This document shows, piece by piece, positions 26,470 to 35,124 of a stretch of 64,000 bases of DNA. The notes under the pieces were generated by a model that was not told the origin of the DNA, did no database searches, and was given only the letters and a program-made list of their open reading frames with translations. Each line of letters begins with the position of its first letter. Within the stretch, counting starts at the first letter, position 1. Made by a program: the position numbers and the translations under genes. Source of the DNA: WRGT01 sp964450405 (GTDB lineage Bacteria; Spirochaetota; UBA4802; UBA5550); the NCBI GenBank assembly GCA_964450405.1, contig CAYVCQ010000005.1, forward strand, positions 62,001 through 126,000, written 5' to 3'.

Positions 26470-26758
26470 TAAACAAGTGGTGGAGTTACTCCGCCGCCGG
26501 GCAGAAGTCGCGGCGAGAAAAAATGCCACAGGTTTTTGATCAGTAACCATTTCTATAGTTTCCCACCCGGGTTAAAGTTAAAAAAAGAGCATTATAGCAG
26601 AACCTTAATTATGATCCTTTAACACTAGAGTGTTGTGTTGAATCTCTCTGGGGTTTATAGCATTTTCCTGTATCAAAAAATTCTTTTATATAAAAATGAA
26701 GATTTCTACCTCCTATTTCAATATGTATAAAAAATGCAGAAACATATGCATATAACCC

Positions 26759-26788
26759 TTGACATGTATAAAAAAAACTATTTACTAT
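26759..26788 (+). promoter_or_regulatory. sigma-70 promoter for the fic operon
   Basis: TTGACA (26759-26764) and TACTAT (26783-26788) are 18 bases apart, 25 bases before the fic start. The motif TGTATAAAAAA occurs twice (about 26734 and 26765), the second overlapping the spacer, and could be an operator. Confidence 0.65.
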
Positions 26789-26813
26789 ACACATTTTACC
26801 GTATGAGGAAATT

Positions 26814-27890
26814 ATGACTTTTACACTTAATCCATTACCACCTGTGATCGATCTTGAAACAAAAACTATATTAAAAAAAGCTGCATCAGCTCATCGTTAC
26901 CTTGCGGAACTTAAAGGCGTATCCCGTTCGATACCTAATCAGGGGATTCTTATAAATACTCTCTCCCTGCATGAGGCAAAGGACAGTTCAGCAATTGAAA
27001 ATATTATAACAACAAATGATGACCTCTACCGGGAGGAGCTCTTCCCTGATTATGCAGTAAATGTCTCTGCAAAAGAAGTACGTAACTATATAACAGCTCT
27101 GAAGACCGGCCATGAACTAGTCCGGGAAAATGAGCTTCTTACTTTAAATCATCTACAGACAATTCAGGCGACTCTTGAAAAAAATAGAGCCGGTTTCCGG
27201 AAACTCCCCGGTACGGATCTCAAAAATAATCTAACTGGTGAGGTAGTCTACACTCCCCCTCAGGATTCCGGAACTATTCTTAACCTGATGTCAAATCTTG
27301 AAAAATTCATAAATGATGACACTTTCTATGATGCAGATCCGCTTGTTAAGATGGCTATGATTCATTATCAGTTTGAAAGCATACATCCGTTTTATGACGG
27401 CAACGGCCGTACCGGCCGTATTATTAATGTTATTTATCTGGTACTTAAAGGTCTGCTAGATATTCCGGTCCTCTATTTAAGCAGATACATTATTCGCAGT
27501 AAAAATGATTATTACAATCTGCTGCAGAAAGTTAGAGATGAAGATGCATGGGAGGAATGGATTCTCTATATCCTCTCAGGTATTGAGTCAACGGCCCGTC
27601 AGACAATCGCTATTGTGCATGAGATAAGAGAAGCTCTGATGGATTACAAACACCGGATCAGAAAGGATCACAAATTCTACAGCCAGGATTTGATAAATAA
27701 TTTATTCTTCCACCCTTATACAAAGATTGAGTTCATTGAAAATGATCTGAAGGTTACACGTCTTACTGCTGCGAAGTATCTTGATGTTTTGGCAGAAGAT
27801 GGATTTCTACGGAAAGAGAAGATCGGAAGATCTAACTATTATATTAATACAGCTCTATACACCATTCTTACTAAAGAGTACAACGTTTAA
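26814..27890 (+). CDS. Fic-family AMPylation protein with C-terminal winged helix
   Basis: 358 residues. The N-terminal part carries the inhibitory helix motif S-x-x-x-E-N (SSAIEN, 58-63) that blocks the ATP site in class II Fic proteins. The catalytic motif HPFYDGNGRTGR (191-202) is complete, with the beta-hairpin flap before it (VVYTPPQ). A winged helix follows at about 290-350 (TKIEFIENDLKVTRLTAAKYLDVLAEDGFL). The known chemistry is AMP transfer to a protein hydroxyl. The DNA-binding tail suggests autoregulation or a DNA-related target. GAGG precedes the ATG. A thioesterase gene follows 28 bases later and a Fur-family gene after that. Confidence 0.9.
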   Translation: MTFTLNPLPPVIDLETKTILKKAASAHRYLAELKGVSRSIPNQGILINTLSLHEAKDSSAIENIITTNDDLYREELFPDYAVNVSAKEVRNYITALKTGHELVRENELLTLNHLQTIQATLEKNRAGFRKLPGTDLKNNLTGEVVYTPPQDSGTILNLMSNLEKFINDDTFYDADPLVKMAMIHYQFESIHPFYDGNGRTGRIINVIYLVLKGLLDIPVLYLSRYIIRSKNDYYNLLQKVRDEDAWEEWILYILSGIESTARQTIAIVHEIREALMDYKHRIRKDHKFYSQDLINNLFFHPYTKIEFIENDLKVTRLTAAKYLDVLAEDGFLRKEKIGRSNYYINTALYTILTKEYNV

Positions 27891-27918
27891 TACCATCATA
27901 TTAAAATGAGAGAAATAT

Positions 27919-28395
27919 ATGACAGAAAAAGCTTTCCAGGATTACTATCCAGATGACTACTCGCACTGTTACGGCTGCGGTCGGCTGAATGAAAATGGTA
28001 TGCATATTAAAAGCTATCAGGAAGGAGATGAGAGTGTATGCCGGTATACACCGGCCTTTTACCAGACTGGAGGATTTCCCGGAAATATATATGGAGGCGC
28101 TATTGCCTCTCTGATAGATTGTCACTGTGCAGGAACTGCAGCGGCTGCGAGGCTCCGGGAGGATGGATTTGAGCTTGGAGAGAAACCTCTTTCACGGTTT
28201 GTAACGGCTTCTCTTAAAGTGGACTATCTTAAGCCGACCCCGGCGGGGATAGAACTTGAGGTGCGGGCAAATGTGCTTGAGATAAAGACTCGCAAGGTTA
28301 TTGTTAGTGCAGTAGTTTTTGCAGAGGGTGTAATCACCGCAAAAGGGGAGGCTGTCATGGTTATGCTTCCGGAGAAAATAGAGAGCAATGAATGA
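27919..28395 (+). CDS. PaaI-like hotdog thioesterase
   Basis: 158 residues. The N-terminal CYGCGRLNENGMHIKSY and the hotdog helix GGAIASLIDCHCAGTAA are typical of PaaI/4HBT-type acyl-CoA thioesterases with a Cys-x2-Cys start. VDYLKPTPAG forms the conserved central strand. It lies between fic and a fur-type gene and overlaps the latter by an ATGA junction, so the two are translationally coupled. The acyl substrate is unknown. Confidence 0.8.
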   Translation: MTEKAFQDYYPDDYSHCYGCGRLNENGMHIKSYQEGDESVCRYTPAFYQTGGFPGNIYGGAIASLIDCHCAGTAAAARLREDGFELGEKPLSRFVTASLKVDYLKPTPAGIELEVRANVLEIKTRKVIVSAVVFAEGVITAKGEAVMVMLPEKIESNE

Positions 28396-28823
28396 TCGAT
28401 CAGATAATCAATAAACTTAACGAGCATAAAATTAAACCTACGCCTATGAGAATGCTTGTCCTTGAACAGATGACATTACATGGCGAGGGTGTAAGTTTAA
28501 ATGAGATGGAGCATATTCTTATAGATTCAGATCGGGTGACGATATACCGGACTCTGCAGAGCTTTGTTAAGCACGGCATAGTTCATTCAGTTGATATGGG
28601 TAACAGGGGAACGGTTTACGCTCTGTGTGCCGGGAAGTGCACACCGGATGGACACGCGGATTATCATCCGCATTTCTACTGTGAATCATGCAAAAAGCTC
28701 GACTGCACTGAAGATTTTCCCTATGATATAGTTAGAACACCATCTGCGGATAAGTATGTAGTCAACAAGATTGAAATGGTAATAAAAGGTATCTGCCCCG
28801 CCTGTCTCGGAGAAAAACGCTGA
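28392..28823 (+). CDS. Fur-family metalloregulator
   Basis: 143 residues. The N-terminal winged helix ends in DRVTIYRTLQSFVKHGIV, the Fur recognition helix. The metal-binding half carries HADYHPHFYCESCKKL and the second Cys pair GICPACL, which form the structural zinc site. It lacks features that would tell iron, zinc, manganese or peroxide sensing apart. It shares an ATGA overlap with the thioesterase gene. Confidence 0.88.
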   Translation: MIDQIINKLNEHKIKPTPMRMLVLEQMTLHGEGVSLNEMEHILIDSDRVTIYRTLQSFVKHGIVHSVDMGNRGTVYALCAGKCTPDGHADYHPHFYCESCKKLDCTEDFPYDIVRTPSADKYVVNKIEMVIKGICPACLGEKR

Positions 28824-29011
28824 TTTGCAATTCCATTGCATCGGATCTTCCTGTATAGTTAAAAAATGATAAACAGAAGTTTTCAGAAACTGACCTTGAT
28901 GAAGATGATTTTATTCTACATTAATTTCATGCAGTACTGGATTGTTATCCTCATGAGTCTGAGGTTAAATTATTTCTGTTATCAAAATATTTAGTTATCA
29001 GGAGAATAATT

Positions 29012-29626
29012 ATGAATATTCAGAAGGGAATTTTAACAATAATACTGTTTCTAGGTTATGTAATTTTATGGTATATCAAGAGGCGTGAGCTTCTTCGCAC
29101 AGAGGGTATTGAGGCAAATGTAATTTTTAAAGCTGTAAAACCGATCCAGAAGTATTTTAGTTTTCTTGAAAAAACAATGACAATATCGATTGTATTAATT
29201 ATTTTATCTCATATATTTTTTTACGGATATAATGTTCTGACAAGTCCTATGATAAATATAAATTCTTTAATGCCTAATCTGATTGGATTTATAACAGGCT
29301 TAGCGGGTCTATCTCTTTGCAGATTGGCTCAGGTGACAATTGGAAAGTCATGGCGAGTCGGAATAGATGAGTCTGCAAAGCCGGGACTCGTAACTATCGG
29401 GATATACAATTATATCAGAAATCCCACTTACACTGGGCTGTATTTTCTCTGTGCTGGAATCTGGATAATTAATCCAACAGTACTATACTCCTTCTGGATT
29501 CTTGCATTTGTTATAATGATGGAATTTCAGGTGCGCTGCGAGGAGGAGTATCTTGAGAATCAATACGGTTCGGCTTATCTTGAGTATTTCAGGAGGAGTA
29601 AGCGCTATATTCCTTCTATATTTTAA
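29012..29626 (+). CDS. isoprenylcysteine carboxyl methyltransferase-like membrane protein
   Basis: 204 residues with about five membrane helices. The C-terminal signature GIYNYIRNPTYTGLYFLCAG and then EEEYLENQYGSAYLEYFRRSKRYIP match the ICMT/PEMT membrane methyltransferase group, where the RHP-like and E-x-x-L-x-x-x-[FY]G motifs bind SAM. Here the His of RHP is Asn (RNP). Bacterial members methylate lipids or small molecules, and the substrate is not predictable. AGGAG lies upstream. A small membrane protein follows after 48 bases. Confidence 0.8.
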   Translation: MNIQKGILTIILFLGYVILWYIKRRELLRTEGIEANVIFKAVKPIQKYFSFLEKTMTISIVLIILSHIFFYGYNVLTSPMININSLMPNLIGFITGLAGLSLCRLAQVTIGKSWRVGIDESAKPGLVTIGIYNYIRNPTYTGLYFLCAGIWIINPTVLYSFWILAFVIMMEFQVRCEEEYLENQYGSAYLEYFRRSKRYIPSIF

Positions 29627-29674
29627 AGATGGGTTCTGTTTTGAGAATTTAGAAAATAATAAGGAGAATAAGAA

Positions 29675-30055
29675 ATGAGAAAAAAAATTCTTTATGCTGG
29701 TGGAGTATTAAACATTCTGTTGGCAATACTTCATATGTGCTTCTGGAAAATGTTAAACTGGAGTGATGAGCTTCCAAAATTATCAAGAGACAACCAGGCT
29801 GTACTGCAGGTTGCAAATATTATACTAATTTTTATTATAATATATTTTGCGGTAATGTCGTTTATCTTAGCTCGAAGTTCCATGTTTGATATTTATGCCC
29901 GATCAATTGTTGTATGCATTTGCGGCTTTTATTTTATCAGATTGGTTACCGGATATCCATTTTTCGGTTTTAATTATGTAGAATCCGGAATATGGATTTT
30001 CTGTATAACAATGATTATTGGATATCTTTCTGTATTGTTTATTAAAAATGATTAG
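29675..30055 (+). CDS. small four-helix membrane protein, unknown
   Basis: 126 residues with four hydrophobic segments at about 5-23, 46-66, 75-95 and 101-122, and a basic N-terminus. No family is recognised. AAGGAG eight bases upstream of the ATG supports translation. It follows the ICMT-like gene in the same direction and is closed by a hairpin shared with the convergent thioesterase gene. Confidence 0.6.
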   Translation: MRKKILYAGGVLNILLAILHMCFWKMLNWSDELPKLSRDNQAVLQVANIILIFIIIYFAVMSFILARSSMFDIYARSIVVCICGFYFIRLVTGYPFFGFNYVESGIWIFCITMIIGYLSVLFIKND

Positions 30056-30060
30056 TGAAA

Positions 30061-30099
30061 ATTCCTGAAGACCTTTTTACTAATCAGGTCTTCAGGAAT
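30061..30099. terminator. hairpin between convergent genes
   Basis: A perfect 13-base stem (30061-30073 with 30087-30099) closes a 13-base loop. Only a short T stretch (AAGTTTTATAT) follows on the plus strand. It is placed to end both the upstream membrane gene and the convergent thioesterase gene. Confidence 0.6.
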
Positions 30100-30115
30100 A
30101 AGTTTTATATTAATC

Positions 30116-30604
30116 CTAGATGGTGCACTTTGTCTTCCATTCTTTTACAGCCTCAAGTCGTACTCTTCGTCTCTCCTGAGCTTCGCAGTTTCTTCTCTTT
30201 TCGTCATCTGTTTCAAGTATTATCTGGTTAATAACTTTTGCTTTGAAATTTTCATCAAGAGCTACAAAGGTAAGGTATGCCGAACCTGTGTGTCTGACTT
30301 CTCCGGAAACGAAATTTTCTGCTTCAACGCGGACACCAATTTCCATAGAAGATCTTCCAACGAAATTTACACTGGCGCTGACCCGCAAAATATCTCCAAC
30401 AAATACCGGAGAGTGAAAATCTACTTTATCTATTGAAGCCGTTACAACATTTCCTCCGGTGTGACGGACTCCGACAATTCCTGCTGTGTTATCTATAAGT
30501 TTAAGTATAACTCCTCCATGGACATTCCCTGCAAGGTTTGCGTCCTGATGGGTCATCTGCTGAACAACTGTCATGCTGGTCGCTTTAACTTTTTTACTTT
30601 CCAT
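30116..30604 (-). CDS. acyl-CoA thioesterase (YciA-like hotdog)
   Basis: 162 residues. NLAGNVHGGVILKLIDNTAG is the YciA/cytosolic acyl-CoA hydrolase hotdog helix with the catalytic Asp. ASIDKVDFHSPVFVGD is the second conserved block. A charged C-terminal helix (NCEAQERRRVRLEAVKEW) is usual. It hydrolyses acyl-CoA to the free acid and CoA. GGAG precedes the ATG. It stands alone. Confidence 0.85.
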   Translation of the reverse strand: MESKKVKATSMTVVQQMTHQDANLAGNVHGGVILKLIDNTAGIVGVRHTGGNVVTASIDKVDFHSPVFVGDILRVSASVNFVGRSSMEIGVRVEAENFVSGEVRHTGSAYLTFVALDENFKAKVINQIILETDDEKRRNCEAQERRRVRLEAVKEWKTKCTI

Positions 30605-31194
30605 ATTGTAACTCCGTGAATAAAATTATTTAATAATGACATTGGTAATCAGTGTAGTTTAGATCTTATAAGTTACTTAAGTAATTAATAATATACTAAA
30701 TATATGACACTCTATCTGGTTTGTCAAAGAAAAAATTTGAATTTATTAGAATTAAAATTTTATCTTTTTCATAGACTATCGCTTTTATCAAAAACATATT
30801 TAAACCTTTTCGTCCGGCAGAAGCCTGCCTTAATGCATACAACATGCTGTTAGAGCAGGTGGCATGCTGATAATATTTGTTATAATCCTTAAACTCCAGG
30901 GAATTGAGTTTATAATCTTTGAAGTTTAATGAACGTTGCTGTAAAAAAATTAAAGGGGGGTGAGGTTTAAATCCACGCAACAATTAATGGTATTTTAAAA
31001 CTTCTAATAAACATGTTAGATATCGTAGGAAAAATTTAAAATCATTAAAGCGATAAAGATATTGACTAAATTTTTTTGATGAATGTTAGTATCATAAAAA
31101 AAAGAAACACACATTAACGATCAACCGTCATGCGGGTTTCATATTTTAAAAAAGAAACTTTTCAAAAGTAATATTAATTTTTAGAGGTTATTTT
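30605..31194. other. 590-base intergenic region
   Basis: A 95-codon minus-strand frame (30696-30983) exists but looks unlike a conserved protein and has no clear ribosome-binding site. A short inverted repeat TAAACTC/GAGTTTA is at about 30889-30911. A possible -35 (TTGACT, 31062-31067) precedes the acyltransferase gene, but its -10 is poor. I see no RNA gene. Confidence 0.4.
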
Positions 31195-32256
31195 ATGTCT
31201 GGTAAAAGACTGGTTCACTATGACTTAGTTAGAATTATCGCGATGTTCGCTGTAATTGTTGTACACACTTCCGGAACACTTTATCGTGCTACGGCTCCAA
31301 TAACATCATTTAACTGGCAGGTTTCTAACATCTATTCAACATCGGGCAAATTTTCCATATGCATATTTATGATGGTCAGCGGAATGCTGTTTCTTAATCC
31401 GAAAAAAAGTATTACAATAAAAGCTCTATTTCAGAAAAATATTCTAAGAATAGTAAGCGGTTTTATTTTCTGGTCTCTGGCTTATGCTTTATTCGGTCTC
31501 TGGGTGAAGAGTATGATGAACGGATTCTCATACGGCTACATGCATGGTTTTTTTATCGATTTTGTCACCGGGAATTACCATATGTGGTTCTGCTACATGA
31601 TAATTGGAATATATATTATAGTTCCTTTTTTACGCTTAATCAGCAGCGATGAAAATCTGATGAAATATTTTTTAATACTCAGTATAATTTTTGTAAGCAC
31701 AATTCCTGTTCTGCAGCAATTGCCGAATGCTGTATCACAACCGATAACCATCGTTGTTTCGCAGCTCAGGTTAAACTTTGTACTGGGATGGGTCGGTATC
31801 TTTATCCTTGGCTATTATCTGAGTTACTGCAATATTTCAAAAAAAGTTGAAATAGTAAGCTACATTCTGGGAATCCTCAGCCTGGTATTAACAATCATTT
31901 TAAACAGTCTTTTATCTATCAGATATAATCAGAGTTATGAAGGATTATATGAGTTAACAAATATAAATATTCTGTTAACTGCTGTGGCAGTGTTCATATT
32001 TTTCAGGCTGCATGTATCGAATGTAAATTTTTCAGAACGATCGCAAAAACTTATACTTATATTATCAGAGTGCACATTTGGAGTATATTTTATTCACGTT
32101 TTTATAATCATTATATTCCAGCAGTATGCACTGGCTCAGAAGCTTCATAATGCAGTTATATCTGTTCCGGTTTTATCAGCCGGCGTGTTTATATTCAGTA
32201 CGATAATAATATATTGCTTCAGAAAAATTCCCTTTGCAAGAGACTACTTATCCTGA
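31195..32256 (+). CDS. acyltransferase family 3 integral membrane protein
   Basis: 353 residues with about ten membrane helices. The opening HYDLVRIIAMFAVIVVHTSG carries the R and H expected in the first helix of acyltransferase-3 (OatA/WecH/NodX type) enzymes. These move O-acetyl or other acyl groups across the membrane onto glycans or lipids. AGAGG lies nine bases upstream. A second, unrelated-in-sequence acyltransferase 3 and a lipoprotein esterase lie within the next 2.6 kb on the other strand, hinting at a shared envelope-glycan role. Confidence 0.85.
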   Translation: MSGKRLVHYDLVRIIAMFAVIVVHTSGTLYRATAPITSFNWQVSNIYSTSGKFSICIFMMVSGMLFLNPKKSITIKALFQKNILRIVSGFIFWSLAYALFGLWVKSMMNGFSYGYMHGFFIDFVTGNYHMWFCYMIIGIYIIVPFLRLISSDENLMKYFLILSIIFVSTIPVLQQLPNAVSQPITIVVSQLRLNFVLGWVGIFILGYYLSYCNISKKVEIVSYILGILSLVLTIILNSLLSIRYNQSYEGLYELTNINILLTAVAVFIFFRLHVSNVNFSERSQKLILILSECTFGVYFIHVFIIIIFQQYALAQKLHNAVISVPVLSAGVFIFSTIIIYCFRKIPFARDYLS

Positions 32257-32313
32257 GAGTATTGATTTCTGCCTGTTCAAATGTATAAAGTAAATATTTG
32301 ATCAAACCCAACG

Positions 32314-32373
32314 GCCCCCGCACCCCCGGAGGGGGCAAAGCAGAATCCTTGCCCCCTCCGGGGGTGCGGGGGC
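32314..32373. repeat. family A palindromic repeat, copy 4 (perfect)
   Basis: Two 25-base arms (32314-32338 and 32349-32373) are exact reverse complements around a 10-base loop. This is the cleanest copy in the window and nearly identical in its arms to the one at 13157. Perfect arms suggest recent insertion or active maintenance. The rest of the gap to 32539 holds nothing recognisable. Confidence 0.85.
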
Positions 32374-32538
32374 AAAAAATACAGTAGGCGAAACATTTTC
32401 TATTATTCTAAAAATGCAGGCAGCTGTCAGCATTATAGTGGTTGTGGAGCTGTTCAAGAATGCGGACTTAATGACAATGGTTTAGAAGAAGACATTAACT
32501 CCTGTAAACAAGGCTTATGTTGTGGTTATAATGAATAT

Positions 32539-33417
32539 CTATATTCTGTCCCGGATCCACTGGTCTGTAATTTTAATAATCTCTCCGTAATAAGGGCTGA
32601 TATCATGCTTCATATCCGGGTAAACATAAAGAGTACTGTCGAATCCGCGCTCTTTCATTTTCTTGTGCAGATTTTCGCTCTGGGTCCAGGGTATTATCTC
32701 ATCTATTTTTCCGCAGATAAGAAGTACCGGTATATCCCGTAAGATGAATTGCGGACTGGAGGCAATGCGCATCTTCCGGTCCGGACCTGTTACGAAACCT
32801 ATACGATCAAATGGTTTTTTTGAGAGCGGATTCTCCTTCTTATACATCCTGCTTAAAAACATTTCCAGCTCAGGATCTGTAAGGTCGGCCAGGCCGCAGT
32901 ATGATACAACACCGCGGATAGTTCCCTCCGTGGATCTGGAGAATGAGTATAGAAGTGCTATATGGCCACCGGCGCTGTGACCTGTGAGAAAAATTACATC
33001 CCGCGAGAAAGTCCAGTTACCGCTTTTTTCCTTAATGAAAGTAATGAGACGGTCTATGTCATCAAGAATATTTATTATTCCTGTGCCTTTAGTTTTTGCA
33101 AGCCTGTAATTTACAGAAAACGCGGCATATCCCCTATCCGAGAAATATCTGCGCAGAAATGCAAAATCGCTTTTATCTCCACCGGTCCAGGCACCGCCAT
33201 GTATCAGTATTATGACCGGTGTGGCATCGGTTCTTCCCTCGGGGAGTGAAATATCCATGGTGTTTTTTTTGTCGGGACCGTACTGGATATCACAAGTAGT
33301 TAATGCGGGAAGAGGTTTGTGAGGTTTACATCCGGACGCAATGACCAGCAATGCTGAAAAAAGGATGATGCATATCAGATCGGGCATTAGGCTTTTGTAT
33401 TTCTTGTTGATTTTCAT
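32539..33417 (-). CDS. lipoprotein alpha/beta-hydrolase (esterase)
   Basis: 292 residues. A signal peptide ends in the lipobox VIASGC, so the enzyme should be lipid-anchored outside the cytosol. The catalytic features are the oxyanion-hole HGGAW, nucleophile Ser in LTGHSAGGH, Asp in CGKIDEIIPW and His in DMKHDIS, as in BD-FAE/acetyl-xylan-type esterases. It could remove the acyl groups that the neighbouring acyltransferases add. No good ribosome-binding site is seen before the ATG. It is flanked by repeats of families A and D. Confidence 0.82.
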   Translation of the reverse strand: MKINKKYKSLMPDLICIILFSALLVIASGCKPHKPLPALTTCDIQYGPDKKNTMDISLPEGRTDATPVIILIHGGAWTGGDKSDFAFLRRYFSDRGYAAFSVNYRLAKTKGTGIINILDDIDRLITFIKEKSGNWTFSRDVIFLTGHSAGGHIALLYSFSRSTEGTIRGVVSYCGLADLTDPELEMFLSRMYKKENPLSKKPFDRIGFVTGPDRKMRIASSPQFILRDIPVLLICGKIDEIIPWTQSENLHKKMKERGFDSTLYVYPDMKHDISPYYGEIIKITDQWIRDRI

Positions 33418-33482
33418 AAATTTAATATACTTAAATCCGGTTATTAAGACAACTGCAGCAGTTTACGATTGAATTAAAACAT

Positions 33483-33571
33483 TCTGTCACCTTCGCGAAA
33501 AGGGAGATCCATTTTTTATGTTAAAATAAGTGTTAAAAAAAAATGGATTCCCCTCTGCACGGGAATGACTG
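33483..33571. repeat. family D palindromic repeat, copy 2
   Basis: The left arm begins TCTGTCACCTTCGCG and includes GGGAGATCCATTTTTT. The right arm has AAAAAAAATGGATTCCC and ends GGGAATGAC. The pattern matches the copy at 10570-10640. Confidence 0.65.
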
Positions 33572-33632
33572 GTAGTATCAGATAAAAATATGGATCTAAT
33601 CAATTCGTAAAATGCCATATGCCGAATATCTT

Positions 33633-34769
33633 CTACTGTTCAGATTTAACTGTTAAAAATCTTTTTCTTATAAAATTCTGCAGCGGCTTCTCAACTCTAT
33701 GATAAGATAACGAAGCAAGAGCTGTAGTAATTATAATAAATACTGCAAGTCCTTTCCAGCTGTAGTAATCGGGAACAAGTCCTGTCATAGGGAGAAATGT
33801 TACCATCATCAGCTGGACGGGGAAGTGTATCAGGTATATGGAGTATGACAAATCACCCATGTATGTTAAAGGCTTTAAAGAGAAGAAACGGTTTAGAAAA
33901 AAAACATTCAGTGCAGAGATTATCAGCAGCGGGTATACGAGAATCGGCATAACTCTGTCCCACTGTCCGAAAATTTTAGTATATCCGGCTTTATAGACCA
34001 TCAGGCCTATCAGTATTGTAAATACCAGAATAGCTCCAAAGAGTATAGTTCTATTCATTTTTTTCATTTTCAGGATATGAGTATTCAGAACAAATGTAAG
34101 GCATCCGATGAAGAATCCTATGAGCATCTTTGCATTTGATGCGTTGAAAAGAGGCAGGTTAATCTGTGTCTGTAATATACTGAGCCCGATAAAAATAAAA
34201 AGAACAAATACCGGGATCGGTTTTTTAAACTTTTTTAAAACATAGAAGAAAAGAATATAAGCAATAATTTCACAGGATAAAGACCATGACGGACCGTTGA
34301 ATGAGAGCCCGGACTCAAAGAACCCGGCTTGAATAAACAGGAGATTTAAAATAAAATGATACAGGTCGTTGATATCGCACTGGAAAAATCCTTTCCCGGA
34401 GAAGTATCTGTAGTATTGCATAAATCCGACAGCAAAAAGTGTAATCACATGCAGCGGGTAGAGTCTGCTGAATCTCAGTATAAAAAAAGTCCGTTCACTT
34501 ATTTTTTCTTTGATTATATTACCGGAATATACGTGCATAAATATAAATCCTGAAAGAACAAAAAAGAAATCTACCAGGTTCCATCCGTATAAATAAAACC
34601 AGTTGAAAACTGAATATAGCGGGAGTGCCGCAGGATTGCTTTCAAAATACGTCATGTTAAAATGTTTATAGTGCCAGAAAAATGCCACTCCAATTGCAGC
34701 GATTCCTCTTAGTGAATCGAGCGGGCGGAGTCTGTTATATGATGCATTTTCCACAATAGTAATATTCAA
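33633..34769 (-). CDS. acyltransferase family 3 membrane protein
   Basis: About 378 residues with ten or more membrane helices. RLRPLDSLRGIAAIGVAFFWH is the classic family start with the catalytic-helix R and H, followed by DFFFVLSGFIF, the second conserved block. These enzymes O-acylate cell-surface glycans or lipids. There is no ATG near the start. TTG at 34769 has AGAGG nine bases upstream and is preferred; an in-frame TTG at 34826 is possible. It faces the lipoprotein esterase gene on the same strand after a family D repeat. Confidence 0.85.
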   Translation of the reverse strand: MNITIVENASYNRLRPLDSLRGIAAIGVAFFWHYKHFNMTYFESNPAALPLYSVFNWFYLYGWNLVDFFFVLSGFIFMHVYSGNIIKEKISERTFFILRFSRLYPLHVITLFAVGFMQYYRYFSGKGFFQCDINDLYHFILNLLFIQAGFFESGLSFNGPSWSLSCEIIAYILFFYVLKKFKKPIPVFVLFIFIGLSILQTQINLPLFNASNAKMLIGFFIGCLTFVLNTHILKMKKMNRTILFGAILVFTILIGLMVYKAGYTKIFGQWDRVMPILVYPLLIISALNVFFLNRFFSLKPLTYMGDLSYSIYLIHFPVQLMMVTFLPMTGLVPDYYSWKGLAVFIIITTALASLSYHRVEKPLQNFIRKRFLTVKSEQ

Positions 34770-34920
34770 TGCTGGAATCCTCTGGAATAGTTTTAACAAA
34801 TTCAGTATTAGTAAACAAATCCACAATCATTGATGATTACAGGTTATCAAGTTATTTTTTAACTGTTATAAAACTAATTAGATCAACTTTAGCATTTTAC
34901 GATTGAACTGGCACTCATGC

Positions 34921-35032
34921 TGTCATTTCGAAGAAGTGATAACGACTGAGAAATCATTTTTTTTACATAGTTGATTCGCTTTTGTTTTATAACATTTCTC
35001 ATCAGTAGTATTGACGTGGGTTCGAAATGACA
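34921..35032. repeat. family B palindromic repeat, copy 2
   Basis: TGTCATTTCGAAGAAGTGAT at the left nearly equals the start of the copy at 17063; TTCGAAATGACA closes the right end. Inner GAGAAAT/ATTTCTC pairing is kept. It lies in the 300-base gap behind the SpoIID fusion gene. Confidence 0.75.
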
Positions 35033-35124
35033 GGTTTTAAACTTTAAGTAAACAGCCATTGCTGTTGTATAATACTATTATCTATTTTCACGATGATCCT
35101 TTAACTCCTGTGAGTTACAATTTA

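Noticed and set aside
30696..30983. 95-codon minus-strand frame with two FKDY motifs
   Set aside because: No ribosome-binding site, odd composition and no family resemblance; the repeat comes from a short DNA repeat. Kept only as a note on the intergenic region.
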